This document shows positions 22,973 through 33,727 of a stretch of DNA of 64,000 bases, in pieces. The DNA comes from Margaritifera margaritifera (Eukaryota; Mollusca; Bivalvia; Unionida; Margaritiferidae). Made by a program: the position numbers and the translations under genes. The stretch lies in contig JAQPZY010001037.1 in assembly GCA_029931535.1 (NCBI GenBank), positions 660,001 through 724,000 of the forward strand. The letters run 5' to 3'. The notes beneath the pieces were generated by a model, which saw nothing but the letters and a program-made list of their open reading frames with translations, searched no databases and was not told where the DNA came from. Positions within the stretch are counted from its first letter, which is position 1, and every line of letters begins with the position of its first letter.

Positions 22973-23476
22973 TCTGTGGAAATCCTCCATCGACAAACGT
23001 ATTCAATTGTTAAATGTGTTATATATTGAAATAGTAATTTTTCTCATGCAAAGTCAAAACTTTATAAGACTACGAGACAAACACAGATATATCGAATACT
23101 TTCATGTTGGATAATGCTGAGGTAACATGAGGTTACATAACGTGAGCGCTAAGCGATCCCTAAACATTTAGCCCCTCGGAACTTCAGGTCACTTAAATAT
23201 GTTCCTCATAATGATTTTTAGCCATGTCTTTCAAAAAGATTTACTTCAGTGCATTTTAACGGTCTGAAGGAGATACTCTCACTAGTTCTGTGATTTGTCC
23301 TTGTAGAAAATTTACCAAACAAGAAGATGAAATATTTCAAATATAGTACGGTTATCATTATGGGATATTGCTGACTTAACACCTACCTGATAAAGAACAC
23401 CTTGGCATTCTTCGAGCCTTCGAGCTAACATATTAAATGACGCCCACTTGGTATCATGCTAAGATTTGCACCAAAG

Positions 23477-23538
23477 AGGGGTGGGGTGGCGGGTGGGGGG
23501 TGGGCGGGGGGTGGGGGGTGGGGGGTGGGGTTGTGGAG
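23477..23538 (+). other. G-rich tract with G-quadruplex potential
   Basis: Repeated GGGGTGGGG-type runs give many closely spaced G-tracts of four or more. The left duplicon has only a poly-G run at the matching place (2245-2258), so the tract expanded in this copy. Confidence 0.7.
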
Positions 23539-24500
23539 CTTAAAGTATAGTATAGGAAATATTGTATTCAGAAATAAACAACAAAGCTAGCTGTGATTGG
23601 TGCATTATGCAAGAGTTGTAGTTTTTGTCAACCTTAATAAAACTTGGGTCTCTTGGCAACATATGAGATTGCCGCAACTTGTGACGCACATCACTGAAGA
23701 TGTATCTGTTGTGTTTCCATAACTCTTAACCTTGTCTAGTTATAGCAGAGTTATCTCTCCTAAGTGTATTGGAGTACATGGATATATCCTTGTCAAACTG
23801 ACAATCTAACACTGCATCTGGGGCAGTGTGTGAGACGCATGCTAACGTAAGAAAATAAGTATATTTATGTCACCGAAATTTAACATTAAGGCCTAGAGGA
23901 GAAAAACTGACACGATGACACTTATAGGGAGCAGCAGCCATGCGGTGTATCTGTAGAAACGTGTACATGTACTCGTCATTTATAAACTATCAAAGTCTGA
24001 TTTAGTAAAACAAACACACATTGAACATTTGTGGTCAAATATTGACAGGCTTTTAAAGCTAAAATTTAAAACTTTTTGGAAACAGCACATGTTGGCTGTG
24101 CAGGCGGGCGTTTGATAAGATCACTGTGGTAGACAGAGAGTTTTGTCGCCTGATGGCTATCAGTAGGGTTAGCTCATAGATTTGCCATACAGGCAACACA
24201 ATATGTTATGTAAACACAATGTGGACGATCACGTGCATTACATGATAAATCATCCATAAATGGTAACTATCTGGTTCCAGAAAAGCATGTCATAAACCAG
24301 GACAGAGAACCCGATAGGGCTCAAGGAAGGTATTACAGTTACCACTTTATATCATGTAGGCTATGCTGCTTTGAGTCATTTTCTGTAATTATTATAGATA
24401 TGGTCTTCCTTCCCACTTTAACTTTTATTGTCATACGACAATTACCTCTTCTTGTACACGTTCATGTCTTGAAATGCTTCATGCAGTTTATAAAGATAAT

Positions 24501-25944
24501 TTCGTTTGTATTCCCTTTTGTAGAAATAGAAGCAATACCATCAGACGAGCAATTTCTGCATAAGCAAGTTTAAAACCCACCATTAACTTTCAGAAAATCC
24601 TATTTATTTATGTCCAACTGTTTCTTTTGGAATTTCCGCTTATAAGGCCAACATTTCTCAGCGATAACCACACTGGTCACATATTGTCTAGTGCTTTCGC
24701 ACAAGTCTACACTAGTCGTCATACTTTGGGTCCCGTGGCAGGAATACAGAACAGCATGGGGTCATATTGACATGTTCATGGAAGGCTACATTTCACATAC
24801 CAGCATTCTGGTGAACATAAACTTTATAATCTGATGTGTGGCAGCCTCCTCATCTCTGAAAACAATATTAAATCACTCTCTGGCTCTGTGCTACATATAG
24901 AAGCCTGAATGTTAGGTTCTCATTTTATCAATACTTTATTTTGTAATAATGTATCTGTGTTCAACTCAATACACCTTTCCACGAACTAATTTATATTAGA
25001 CTGATAATATGCTACAAGAAATAATAATACAGTGATACACCTTAGTTATTTCATTTACTTCTCTCAATACACTATACATAACATATCAAGAAATACAAAA
25101 GCACATTTTCAGGGGTTGTTTACAAAAATAATAAGAGGTTTTAATGTGAAATATTACATTAGCCATTAAGCTTGGTACAAATGCAACTACAAACTGATTG
25201 AATACTTTCTCACAGGAATTGTTAAAAGGTTTAAAAACTTGATTTTTTGTTTTTGCTTTTTGTTTTTCTATTGCGTTCTTGTACGCAACTGAAGCTAAAT
25301 TTTTAACTTCATGCGTAGGACCAATATAAATTACATGCATCTATATGATTTAAATTATTTACCTTTTTTATTTCCGATGGGAATGCACACTGCTTCAAAT
25401 AACGTTTAGGTGCTTGTAAGGGATGTAGTAGTACCGGAGCCTTAGGATTGTCCTTGGACCCTGGGGAAATGCCTCTGCATATTAATCTAAGGTAAAACGA
25501 TCAAACTTTCTCTTCTCAATTTGCTCTTGTTGTCGTTTTTTATTTTAAGGTACGTGTCCTTTTTAGATGCACACTTTCCTCCTGTTTTTAACTCGACTTG
25601 CTATCCTTACTGTTTTCCCATGGCATTGTTCTGGATTTTATTCCCCAACATTCAGCCCAAATCCAAAATATGTGCACATAAACTGGCTTCTACCATATGT
25701 GGTGACTGATTGACTTTTTGTCTGTATTTTTTTAACTGCACAAGTGATGAAATCTTTTTGTTCATTTTACAGAGAGGAGGGGTAGTCTGATCTGTGTGCA
25801 AGGACTCGGGTTAGTGAACTCATATATCTGCAGTCAGTGAAAAGTGTTGAAACCTTACACTTTATAATTAGATTTGGTCATGCGCACCTGTCCCTGATGT
25901 TAAGTTCTGTGCCTACTAAACAAATAGAAAAAGTCCTTTATTTT
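24501..25944. other. Single-copy stretch between duplicon pieces, no gene recognised
   Basis: AT-rich DNA interrupts the duplicon. A minus-strand frame at 25086-25340 (84 codons, Lys/Phe/Val-rich) has no motif I recognise. A plus frame at 25521-25709 is likewise anonymous. Confidence 0.5.
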
Positions 25945-26958
25945 AAATAAAATCTCTTTTTGGAAGTAGGAGAGGTACATGCTAGATAGTACATTGACAT
26001 TTGACCTAGTTATTACACAACATGACATCATGCGATTTATTCTATAGCACCCATGTGAAGTTCAATAATGATATGAATAAGACACAAGTCATAATTAAAA
26101 CAACTGATTTTATTCTAACAAAACATCTGTTGCTAGTAAAACACAAGTATGAAAACAACTGTTGAAACAGCTCGATGAAGTTTTTATTAATACTGATATA
26201 GGTCGTAGCTTGGTATCTCATAACATTATTTTTGACAAGCGAGACTAAGTACACTTGATACTTACACAGTTCTGAGCTATATGTCAGGTTCTTGAAAAAA
26301 ATTAAGGTTGGCTATAGGTATAGCGGTACCAATTGCTCAAAACAGAGTTAGGGTGGCGTGAGAGCTTAGGTATATTGTACTCAGAAATAAACAAAATCCA
26401 GCTGTAATTGGTGCATTATGCAAGAGTTGCAGTTTTTGGAAGGCTTCATAAAATGTTCAGTGTATGATTAAGAGATTAAGTTAATGTGAGATTAAGTTAA
26501 TTTATATTTAAATCATGTTCTGTATTATTTATGATTTAAAAAAAAAACACATTTAACGCACATCACTCAAAATATATATGTTGTGATTGCATAACTCTTA
26601 CGCCTGTATAATTCCAGCCGAGTTACATCTCTTACGTGCATTGGAGTAAGTAGTTATGTCCTTGTCAAATTGACAATCTAACATTGCTCTCTGTGACTGT
26701 GTGACACGAATGCTAAAGTTGGACAGAAGGTATATTCACCAAACGTCAACATTAAGGCCTATTGAAAAACAATTGGTACAGTGATACTTATCGGGAACAG
26801 CAGACTTGCAGTGTATCAATAGATTTGTGTGCATGTAGGAGCCATTTATAAACGATAAAAGTCTGATTTAGTACAACAAATGGACATTGAACATTTGTGT
26901 CCAAATATTGACAGGCTTCGAACGATAAAATGTATAACTCTTCAGGAAACAGCACATA
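25945..26958 (-). repeat. Extra partial duplicon copy, cut at its right end by a LINE
   Basis: It matches 2755-3775 in order, including GGAAGTAGGAGAGGTACAT and the poly-A bearing stretch at about 26535. Similarity stops at 26958 at the word GGCTCT, where a 5'-truncated LINE begins. Confidence 0.8.
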
Positions 26959-29695
26959 TTGGCTCTGATTAGGATAGAAAACGATCACCATAAATTGTTC
27001 ACGGACAGGGGAAACCACTCAAGCCTCTTAAACGTAGATTTCATTGTATACGAGTGGCAAAATGCGCTCAGCAGGAAAAAAAAAAAAAAACAAAAAAAAA
27101 CAAAAAAACTACCCCACAGGTTGAGGACTCGCTGGGCTATGAAGTCTTGATAAATCTCCCAGAAAATATCGAACTGCCGATTTTTGATCGGCTGAATCTG
27201 ACCTGGCGATCGGGGGTAGTACCTATTCGCTGGAAACAGACGCTTGTCGTACCGGTTGCGAAACCCGGCAAGGACCCGGCAGATGTAAACTCGTACAGGC
27301 CCATCTCCCTTACCAACAGCATCTGTAAGATTATGGAAACTATGATAAACACTAGGCTGAAGCACCACATGGAGAGTAAGAATCTGATATCCCAAAGTGG
27401 GTTCCGTAACAAGCGATCCAACCTGGACCAATTAATTCGATTGGAGTCAAGCATAATACTGTTGAAACAGTCAACGCAGAAAGGAAGTGTGATCGTAATC
27501 TAATCGCAGTTTTCCTCAATCTTGAAAAAGCATATGACTTAATGTCGTCCAATGGTCTAATTGCAACGTTGTACCTCTACGGAATAACAGGCCGCATACG
27601 TAAGTGGATATCGAACTTCTTAACAGGCCTAAAATTCCAGACTAAATGAGCAACCTATACTCTGATATACGCGAGGGCGAAAACGGAACTCCCCTGGGCA
27701 GTGTACTAAGCCCTACACTCTTTAACATCGTGGTTAATGACTTAGAAGGTCTGTCGATCTGATCGATCTGGATCTGTCCCAGTTTGCTGATGACAGTGGA
27801 ATCTGGAAAGCGGGAGATGGGCTTCAAGCTAGACCCAGGCAAGACAGTAGGTGTATTGTTTTCACCAATACCTAAATGGCGTAGGAAACCCACAACACTA
27901 TTCCTCAGTGGGATAGAATTACAGTTTGAAAAAGTGGCTAAATTGGAGTACCTTACATGGGCAATTACATAGACGAGCTCATGAGAACAAAATGCGGCAT
28001 GATCTAAACCTCTTGAGAAACCTCAAGGGCACCGATTGGGGGGGGGGGCGGATCAGGCGACACTTCTTACGTTGTACAGGACACTGATTCGGTCCAAAAG
28101 TAACTATGAATGCCAGGCGTATGCCTCGGCCAATCCTAACTGATTAAAACAATTGGACGGAATACAATACTGGACCTGGCTATTTACACCGGTGCTTTCG
28201 CTAGCACCTCCGGGGATGGACTGAGAATCCTAGCCGGAGGCCCACATAAATATGAGACGGGAAGAGCTACTGCTGAGGTATGTGACCAGGATCACTATTC
28301 ATGAAAAGTCGCATCCTACTATAACAATGATAGAGAAATGTAAAATAAAACCTTTAGGCACCAACTGCGGATGGATTTACCATGGGGCAAAAAAATATCC
28401 ATGATCTAAATCCATGATCCAGAAGGAGGTCACAAAATGCCCTGACATCGCTCCATGGATCGGTAAATCGCCCAAAATAAACTTTAACGCTCTCAAATAT
28501 GGGTATAAACAAGAACGACTCATAGAACTAAGTGCCAAAATTCTCACCGAAATAGAAAGTAGGTATGAGAGATATACCCAAATTTATACAGACGGTTCTA
28601 AATCACGTGACCCAGCACGAACTGCAGCTGCAGTGGAGATTCCAGAGGAGGGCACAACGCTGGGACCGAGTCCGCCTGATAACTGCTCCATTTATACAGT
28701 CGAATTTTGGGCCATCAACCAAGCAATCAAATGGCTACAAACAAACAACACATCTAAAGCGGTTATAGTTAGCGACTCCCTCAGTGTTCTGCGATCCCTG
28801 GAATCAAGTAACTTGACCAGTAGAGAAAATCTGTTACGAGAAGTCTACTTGAGACTCAAAGCCCTGGAAGAAAATAATCATACCATATAATGTATGTGGG
28901 TGCCCTCCCACATATACATTCCTGGAAACGAAAGGGCAGACAAGGAAGCGAAGAACAGGCTAAAGAAGCGGAAGTACAGCACATGGACTACAGCGTACAG
29001 GAAATATATAGTATGATTAGGCATAACATTGATCAAAAATGGCAAGGAGAATGGGACAATTCCCAAAAAGGGCGCAGGATATACGACCCGCAGAAGGAAC
29101 TTTGCTGAAATGCTCTTGCGCCGAACATGGCAAACCCATATGATTCCAAAATCATAAATAGAATCAGAATCAGAACTGGAAAAACACCACTAACCAACAG
29201 CTTTGGAAGATGTTTGCCAGGTATAAAGAGCTAGGAATAAATTGCCCACACTGCCTAATCCAAGAAACGCTCTGCCACATATTCAATGAATGCCCTAAAT
29301 GCATCACAGAAAGAACCAAATTCCAGGATAGACAGAAAACACTAAATTCCCGAACCAAGTGCCAGGATTTTCTAAAGACACCAAGAAAAACATCAACTCG
29401 GTGTACTCGAATATCATAGGGTACGTCTCAGATATTGGGAAAAGGGGAAATATTTAAAACCGGTCAATGGACCAAACCACCAGAGCCAAATACATACACC
29501 TCGTACTAAATCAAATTTTAAGTCCACAAAAGCAGAACTTGCCTTTAGCGGGAGAGGAAGGGCTCCGCCAAAGAGGGAAGGGATAGTATGCTGGGCCCAT
29601 TCGGGGTAGCCAGTTTGCGACGAGTGGCCTATCCCCGACCTCAGAGGCGAGAGATCCTCGACTCCCTTAAATAAAGACAAGTCATGAAAAACAAA
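26959..29695 (+). pseudogene. 5'-truncated LINE with RT and RNase H (I/Nimb-like), degraded
   Basis: It opens in the linker before RT. RT motifs follow in order: SYRPISLTNSICKIMETMI (about 27297-27353), a GFRN-type motif, AVFLNLEKAYD (27508-27540, first catalytic Asp read as Asn) and FADDS (about 27781-27795). RNase H is clear: IYTDGSK (28587-28607), an ETV-like Glu region, SDS (about 28771), and VPSHIYIPGNERADKEA (28900-28950). A C-terminal CPHCLIQETLCHIFNECP zinc-finger-like motif is at 29243-29295, and AATAAA lies at 29669. Frameshifts, stops, an RT deletion near 27690-27780 and an A-rich expansion at 27080-27108 make it non-functional. An RNase H downstream of RT points to the I/Nimb group; the exact clade is inferred. 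Confidence 0.85.
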
Positions 29696-29984
29696 ATTAT
29701 TAATAAGTAATAATACACACTTAACATAACTCCCTAATTCAATTTACTTACAAAATGTATTGAAAAATATCATGCTTTCCCGACCACGATCATATATGAC
29801 CTAGATCATGTGTACTCATCTCCCATTATCATTTCTCAACCTCTAACGCATCCCAGTCCGATGAAGCCACTAACAAATTGCATGTACACTCCTCCTACTG
29901 CAGAAATTCTAAAATTAGACAAGGAGTTGGAATCCTGGCAGGCAATCTTTACTTCTACACCCCATAACATTAAGAGTTGATCCT

Positions 29985-30235
29985 ACGTCCAGATTATCAG
30001 GGTCGACCTCACAAGGTGGAAACATCGATTTCTGAGACTCAAAACTGCCACACACCTATCTATATGAGGTGGTCTTAAATCCAGACATTCAGGGTCGGCT
30101 GTACAAGGCGGCATACATTGGACGGAAAAAAACACCTCTTAATTATAGACACGCCTCTCACCTTAACCAATATGAGGAGGTCTTAAACTCAGACCATCGG
30201 GACCCACTGCACAATGCAGTAACCAATTAACTACA
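29985..30235. repeat. Three-fold tandem repeat of about 90-100 bp
   Basis: The words CAGATTATCAGGGTCGAC, CAGACATTCAGGGTCGGC and CAGACCATCGGGACCCAC recur with similar neighbours (TATGAGGTGGTCTTAAA before, ACAAGGTGGAAACA-like after). The repeats lie between the LINE end and the first stem-loop unit. No function is evident. Confidence 0.6.
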
Positions 30236-30521
30236 ATAGCTGCATATACACACAAATAATAAGGAAACTCGCCATACCAACAAATACCACTCCTTAAAAA
30301 GTCTGTCAGCGATATGACAAATACAAAAATTTATCGTAAGACGACACATTTTTTACTTTTCGGAACACCAATCAAAAATAATATACTCCGGATCCAACGG
30401 AGCCTCCAGGGACGACGGTACACCTCTTGCCGAGCTCTTTGCCTCAACTGCCTCGCCGGACATACAACCATAAAGGTAATTATTTTAACAAGTCGTACAT
30501 GGCCGTAGAGTCGAACACGAG

Positions 30522-30528
30522 TATAATA
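30522..30528 (+). promoter_or_regulatory. TATA-like box of unit 1
   Basis: TATAATA lies 42-48 bases before the ATG at 30570, a geometry close to that of units 2 and 3. Confidence 0.4.
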
Positions 30529-30569
30529 CAAGATCAGTCAGTCACCCTTGTTGACTCGTCAACCACAAC

Positions 30570-30931
30570 ATGCCATCTAAGATTGCAAGACTCAATGAAG
30601 CCATGGTGCACATGCACCGGGTCAGGCATCATCTGATCCAGAAAATCAATGACAGGAGGACGACCCTCTTCTTAAAAATGGCACAGGACCTGATGGAAGC
30701 TGTCCTGAGGAAGAAATCAATACAGAAAAAGAAGATTGGGAGGAGAGGCAAATATTGCAGCAGCAGAGGCAACAACAACAGCAACAACAACAGAGGCTAC
30801 AACATCAGCATGAGGGAGAAGAGTTAACCGGAAAGATGGAAACGGAAGAGTTCTCCTTTTCCTTCACGAAGAACCGCCTGTGTGCTGTAGTTGAGCCAGT
30901 GGTGAGAAGGGGCCGTCCTCCCAGACGCTAA
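30570..30931 (+). CDS. Unit 1: small Gln-rich protein with Arg/Pro C-terminus, followed by a histone-type 3' end
   Basis: The first frame (from ATG 30570) gives a basic helix of about 50 residues (MPSKIARLNEAM...). A second frame, two bases out, runs from about 30648 to the stop at 30931; it is acidic (EEEINTEKEDWEE), then poly-Gln, and ends EPVVRRGRPPRR, an AT-hook-like GRP core. The second frame stops 28 bases before a perfect histone-type stem-loop, which supports it as the true C-terminal frame. A frameshift, a small intron or pseudogene decay is needed to join the two halves. I do not recognise the protein. It is not a core histone. A chromatin protein made without poly(A), in step with DNA replication, would fit the context, but that is inference. 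Confidence 0.4.
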
Positions 30932-30959
30932 AATCCAGGACCGCTTACCAAACTCCAAC

Positions 30960-30998
30960 GGCCCTTTTCAGGGCTATCCACATTTCTAGAAATGAGAG
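30960..30998 (+). terminator. Histone-mRNA-type 3' stem-loop, canonical
   Basis: CCAAC precedes GGCCCT-TTTC-AGGGCT (30960-30975), a six-pair stem (one G-U) with a four-base loop, followed by ATCCA and, 12-20 bases on, a purine-rich AGAAATGAGAGA. This is the layout of replication-dependent histone mRNA ends recognised by SLBP and U7 snRNP. Confidence 0.75.
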
Positions 30999-31228
30999 AT
31001 ATTCATCATTATTGCCAACATATTTGTATTTGCATGTGTTTGTCTTTGTCTTTTTCCCAAGACAAACCCCTTTCCTTTTAAAAATGTGTGTTTGTATTAG
31101 GAAAGTAGTGTGGCTATAAACACTCCCTTGCCCTTGTGTAAAACTTATATGAAAAATGAGAACAATAGTTTTCTTTTAGGTCGGCGCATTTTCTACTTCT
31201 GTTTTCTGCTTGATGGTTGTATTTTAGT

Positions 31229-31272
31229 GTGAGGGATATTTTCCTTCACGTCCGTGCTTCAAGCATATAAAG
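31229..31272 (+). promoter_or_regulatory. Unit 2 promoter block with TATA box
   Basis: The block runs from GTGAGGGAT through CACGTCCGTGCTTCA to CATATAAAG (TATAAAG at 31266-31272), 53 bases before the ATG at 31325. It is repeated almost word for word at 32010-32053. Confidence 0.6.
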
Positions 31273-31324
31273 CATCGCGTTCGCCAGTCTGACCACCCAT
31301 TGTCAACTGATAAAGAAGACAAGA

Positions 31325-31697
31325 ATGAGCGGAAAGATATGTGAGATTCGAGCACACCTGGGGTATGACCGTCGCATCCTAGAGGCACTAGAGGAATTGG
31401 AGAAGAAGAAAATGGAGGAAGAAGAAGAAATAGAGAAACAGAAGAAGTGGGAGACAGAAAAGCTACCCCAGTTGCGTCCCATTTGTAAAGTAAAACCTAT
31501 GGTGAGAGCTGCAACATAGAAAGTATGAATGAGGATCCCCCAGACAAAGAACTGGTAAATGGAGCTGCAGCTGCAGCAGCAACAACAATAGCAGCAACAG
31601 AAACCACAGCAGCGTCAAAAACAGCAAAGAGAGCAACCAGAGCAGCATCAGCAACAACAGAGACAGCAATCACAGCAGCATCGGCAACAGCATAGAC
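31325..31697 (+). CDS. Unit 2: small Glu/Lys-rich coiled-coil frame followed by CAG-repeat region
   Basis: The ATG at 31325 gives 64 residues: MSGKICEIRAHLGYDRR, then a heavily charged helix (LEELEKKKMEEEEEIEK), ending at a stop at 31517-31519. Downstream is a CAG/CAA-rich stretch. One frame from the ATG at 31526 reads Ala/Thr-rich with Lys/Arg (AAAAAATTIAATE...) to about 31697; another reads poly-Gln with stops. The acidic helix and Gln tract mirror unit 1 (EEEIEKQKKWE against EEEINTEKEDWEE), so the units are paralogues. The frame closing next to the stem-loop is unclear, so the unit may be decaying. Confidence 0.35.
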
Positions 31698-31861
31698 AAC
31701 AATTTACAGTCCCTTAAGCAGATGATTGGGGTAGTGAAGCCACCCTGCCCCCTCAGCGTTTCCAGTCTCCATTAGTCCTTGGGGTGGAGACAGATGGAGT
31801 GGCAGATGTACTTGTGGTGCCAGACCTGGGAGGTGCGGAACCTCGGTGTGCTAAACAAAAA

Positions 31862-31902
31862 TGCCCTTTTCAAAGCCACCCACATCTCTAAAAAGGAGAG
31901 AT
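31862..31902 (+). terminator. Histone-type 3' stem-loop, degenerate
   Basis: The loop and 3' side TTTCAAAGCC followed by ACCCA (31878-31882) match the histone consensus exactly, but the 5' side TGCCCT has mismatches. It is followed by ATCTCT-N7-AGAGAT, an extra short inverted repeat. Confidence 0.55.
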
Positions 31903-32009
31903 ACTAACCATATTGCCAAAAAGCTTGTGTTTGTATGTTTGGTGTATATTTGTGTATGTCGTTGTCTTTTTCCCGCAAAAAATGCCTTTCCCTAATATGT
32001 GTTTTCCGT

Positions 32010-32053
32010 GTGAGGGATGTTTTCCACCACGTCCGTGCTTCAGACATATAAAG
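32010..32053 (+). promoter_or_regulatory. Unit 3 promoter block with TATA box
   Basis: It has the same block as at 31229-31272, including CCACGTCCGTGCTTCA; TATAAAG is at 32047-32053, 60 bases before the ATG at 32113. Confidence 0.6.
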
Positions 32054-32112
32054 CGATAGTTTCGCTAGTCGTACCGCTCACAATCAAGTCAAAAAAAGAA
32101 GAAAGAAGAAGG

Positions 32113-32743
32113 ATGGCAAGAGTCCAATATTGCAAAGTTAGAAATTTAAAGGAAGCAGTGGATTGAATATGGAGTACCTCCTAGTACAGATAGAGAATTA
32201 TTGGCGTTATCCGAAGGCCCTACACCGTCTTAAAAAGGAAGTGGCAGCCCTTAAAACAGCAAAGAGTCTTGTACAATAAGTCATGGAGGAGGAAATAATA
32301 AAAACTAAGGTTACCTGGGCGTCAACTCAACAGCCAACATTAGTTTAACCCTCTAGAGAGGGGATGTTGAAGCAAGCAGAAAATTTGATGGAGGGTGTGA
32401 AGTACCTCCTAGAACTGATAGAGGCTCTATGGTGTTATATGTTCACAAGTAGTGTTGGAAGGGATGCGACAGCTCTTACAACAGCAAAGGCTCTTGTAAA
32501 AACAGTAATGGAGGAGAAAGTGGTGAAAATAAAGGCCACTATGGCAAAGGAGAGAAAAGAAGATAGAAAGGGATTTTCAACGCCTCAATGCCAATTGGAT
32601 AAAGGTCCAGGAAAAAGTTTGAAGATTAGGCCATCCAGATTGGCTCACTGATGAGGAGAAGGAAGAATTAAGTTTTTCCTAATAGTCTTCTTGAAGATAT
32701 CGTGGAAGAAATGGTGGTCAGGGAGAAAGAAGTTGAAGAATAA
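32113..32743 (+). pseudogene. Unit 3: charged coiled-coil frame with internal duplication, broken
   Basis: The first ATG (32113) gives only 17 codons. Two homologous blocks follow: 32170-32330 (EYLLVQIENYW...) and 32385-32560 (KYLLELIEALW...), sharing KTAKSLV/TTAKALV and VMEEEIIKTK/VMEEKVVKIK. The second lies in an open frame 32364-32651 (95 codons). A final frame ends EMVVREKEVEE with a stop at 32741-32743, 12 bases before the stem-loop. Several frame changes are needed to join these parts, so I call it broken. There is no recognised family. Confidence 0.4.
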
Positions 32744-32755
32744 GAAAATAAAAAC

Positions 32756-32794
32756 GGTCCTTTCTCGGGCCACCCACATCTCTTAGAAAAGATA
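32756..32794 (+). terminator. Histone-type 3' stem-loop, near-canonical
   Basis: AAAAAC precedes GGTCCT-TTCT-CGGGCC (one terminal mismatch at the loop, one G-U), followed by exact ACCCA (32772-32776) and purine-rich TTAGAAAAGA. Confidence 0.65.
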
Positions 32795-33727
32795 CACTAC
32801 TCAATGATTGCTAAACAAATTGTTTTTCTATGTATGTTAGTTTATTTGTTTGTTTGTCTATGTGTATGTGTATATTTATACAACCATTTCCGTTTTGACC
32901 CTATAAACCTTTTTGACCCTATAAACCCATTCCCATGTTAAACCTATAGCGCCTATATATTATGTCATGACACCGAATCGCTACACAGCATAGTAGAGAT
33001 AGGGCGCCTATATATTATGATATGACCCCCATTACCCCAACACACTAACAACAAATTTAATCTGGGGCCATGTTTCAGTTACATCCATCTGCATATTGTA
33101 GGTCAGTTCACGTTTGTAAGGTAGGAGTGTAGTTCAGTCAATGAAATTGCCATTTAGTATTTCCTGTTTAACGTTTTTTGCTATGGCAGCAGTGATGAAA
33201 GTTGACGCGCGCACAAATTGTGATTGAGAGTGACATGGTTGGGGTATCTGGAGGTGCAGGGATTGGGACGAGATACATAAGGTACATGTGCCTGTTCCAC
33301 TTAGAGCCGATGTGGCTTTCCGTAGAGTTGTCTCCGCAATACCTATCTCCCATGTGCAACCTCAGCATGGGAGTGGCATGTAGAGTCTGAACTGGTGGCC
33401 AGACTAGTTAATAATTATGATAAGCATAGGATTCGTGTTGTAACATGACTAATACATGAATTGTATATGCATTTGAGTCAAGTAGTAACATGACCACCTT
33501 GTTACTAAATAGCTATGTGAGTCATGTGGTGGCAAACCAACTTGATAAAAGTAGGATATGTGTTGTCAGCCGGTAATGAAATTAATTCATTGTGACTAGA
33601 AGACGAATGACTGGGGCAGCAAACCAGTCTGACAACTGAATATACACATAAGTCTAGTGGTGAAAAATGCACCCACTAGATAATAGTGATACGGTACTGT
33701 ATATACACAAAAATCAGTGTAATTAGC

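Larger units (their letters stand above)
21010..24500 (-). repeat. Duplicon, right copy (right arm of the inverted repeat plus flank)
   Basis: It matches 220-4205 in order and orientation, and 8945-10760 in inverted orientation up to about 23455. Within it the gene and its 3' flank are tandemly duplicated (21390-22060 and 22063-22740). The stretch 23600-24500 matches 2290-2560 and 3530-4205, with an internal deletion relative to the left copy. Confidence 0.8.

Noticed and set aside
30570..32651. Stem-loop units as core or linker histones
   Set aside because: No histone-fold or winged-helix pattern is visible; frames are acidic or Gln-rich, so only the 3' end resembles histone genes.
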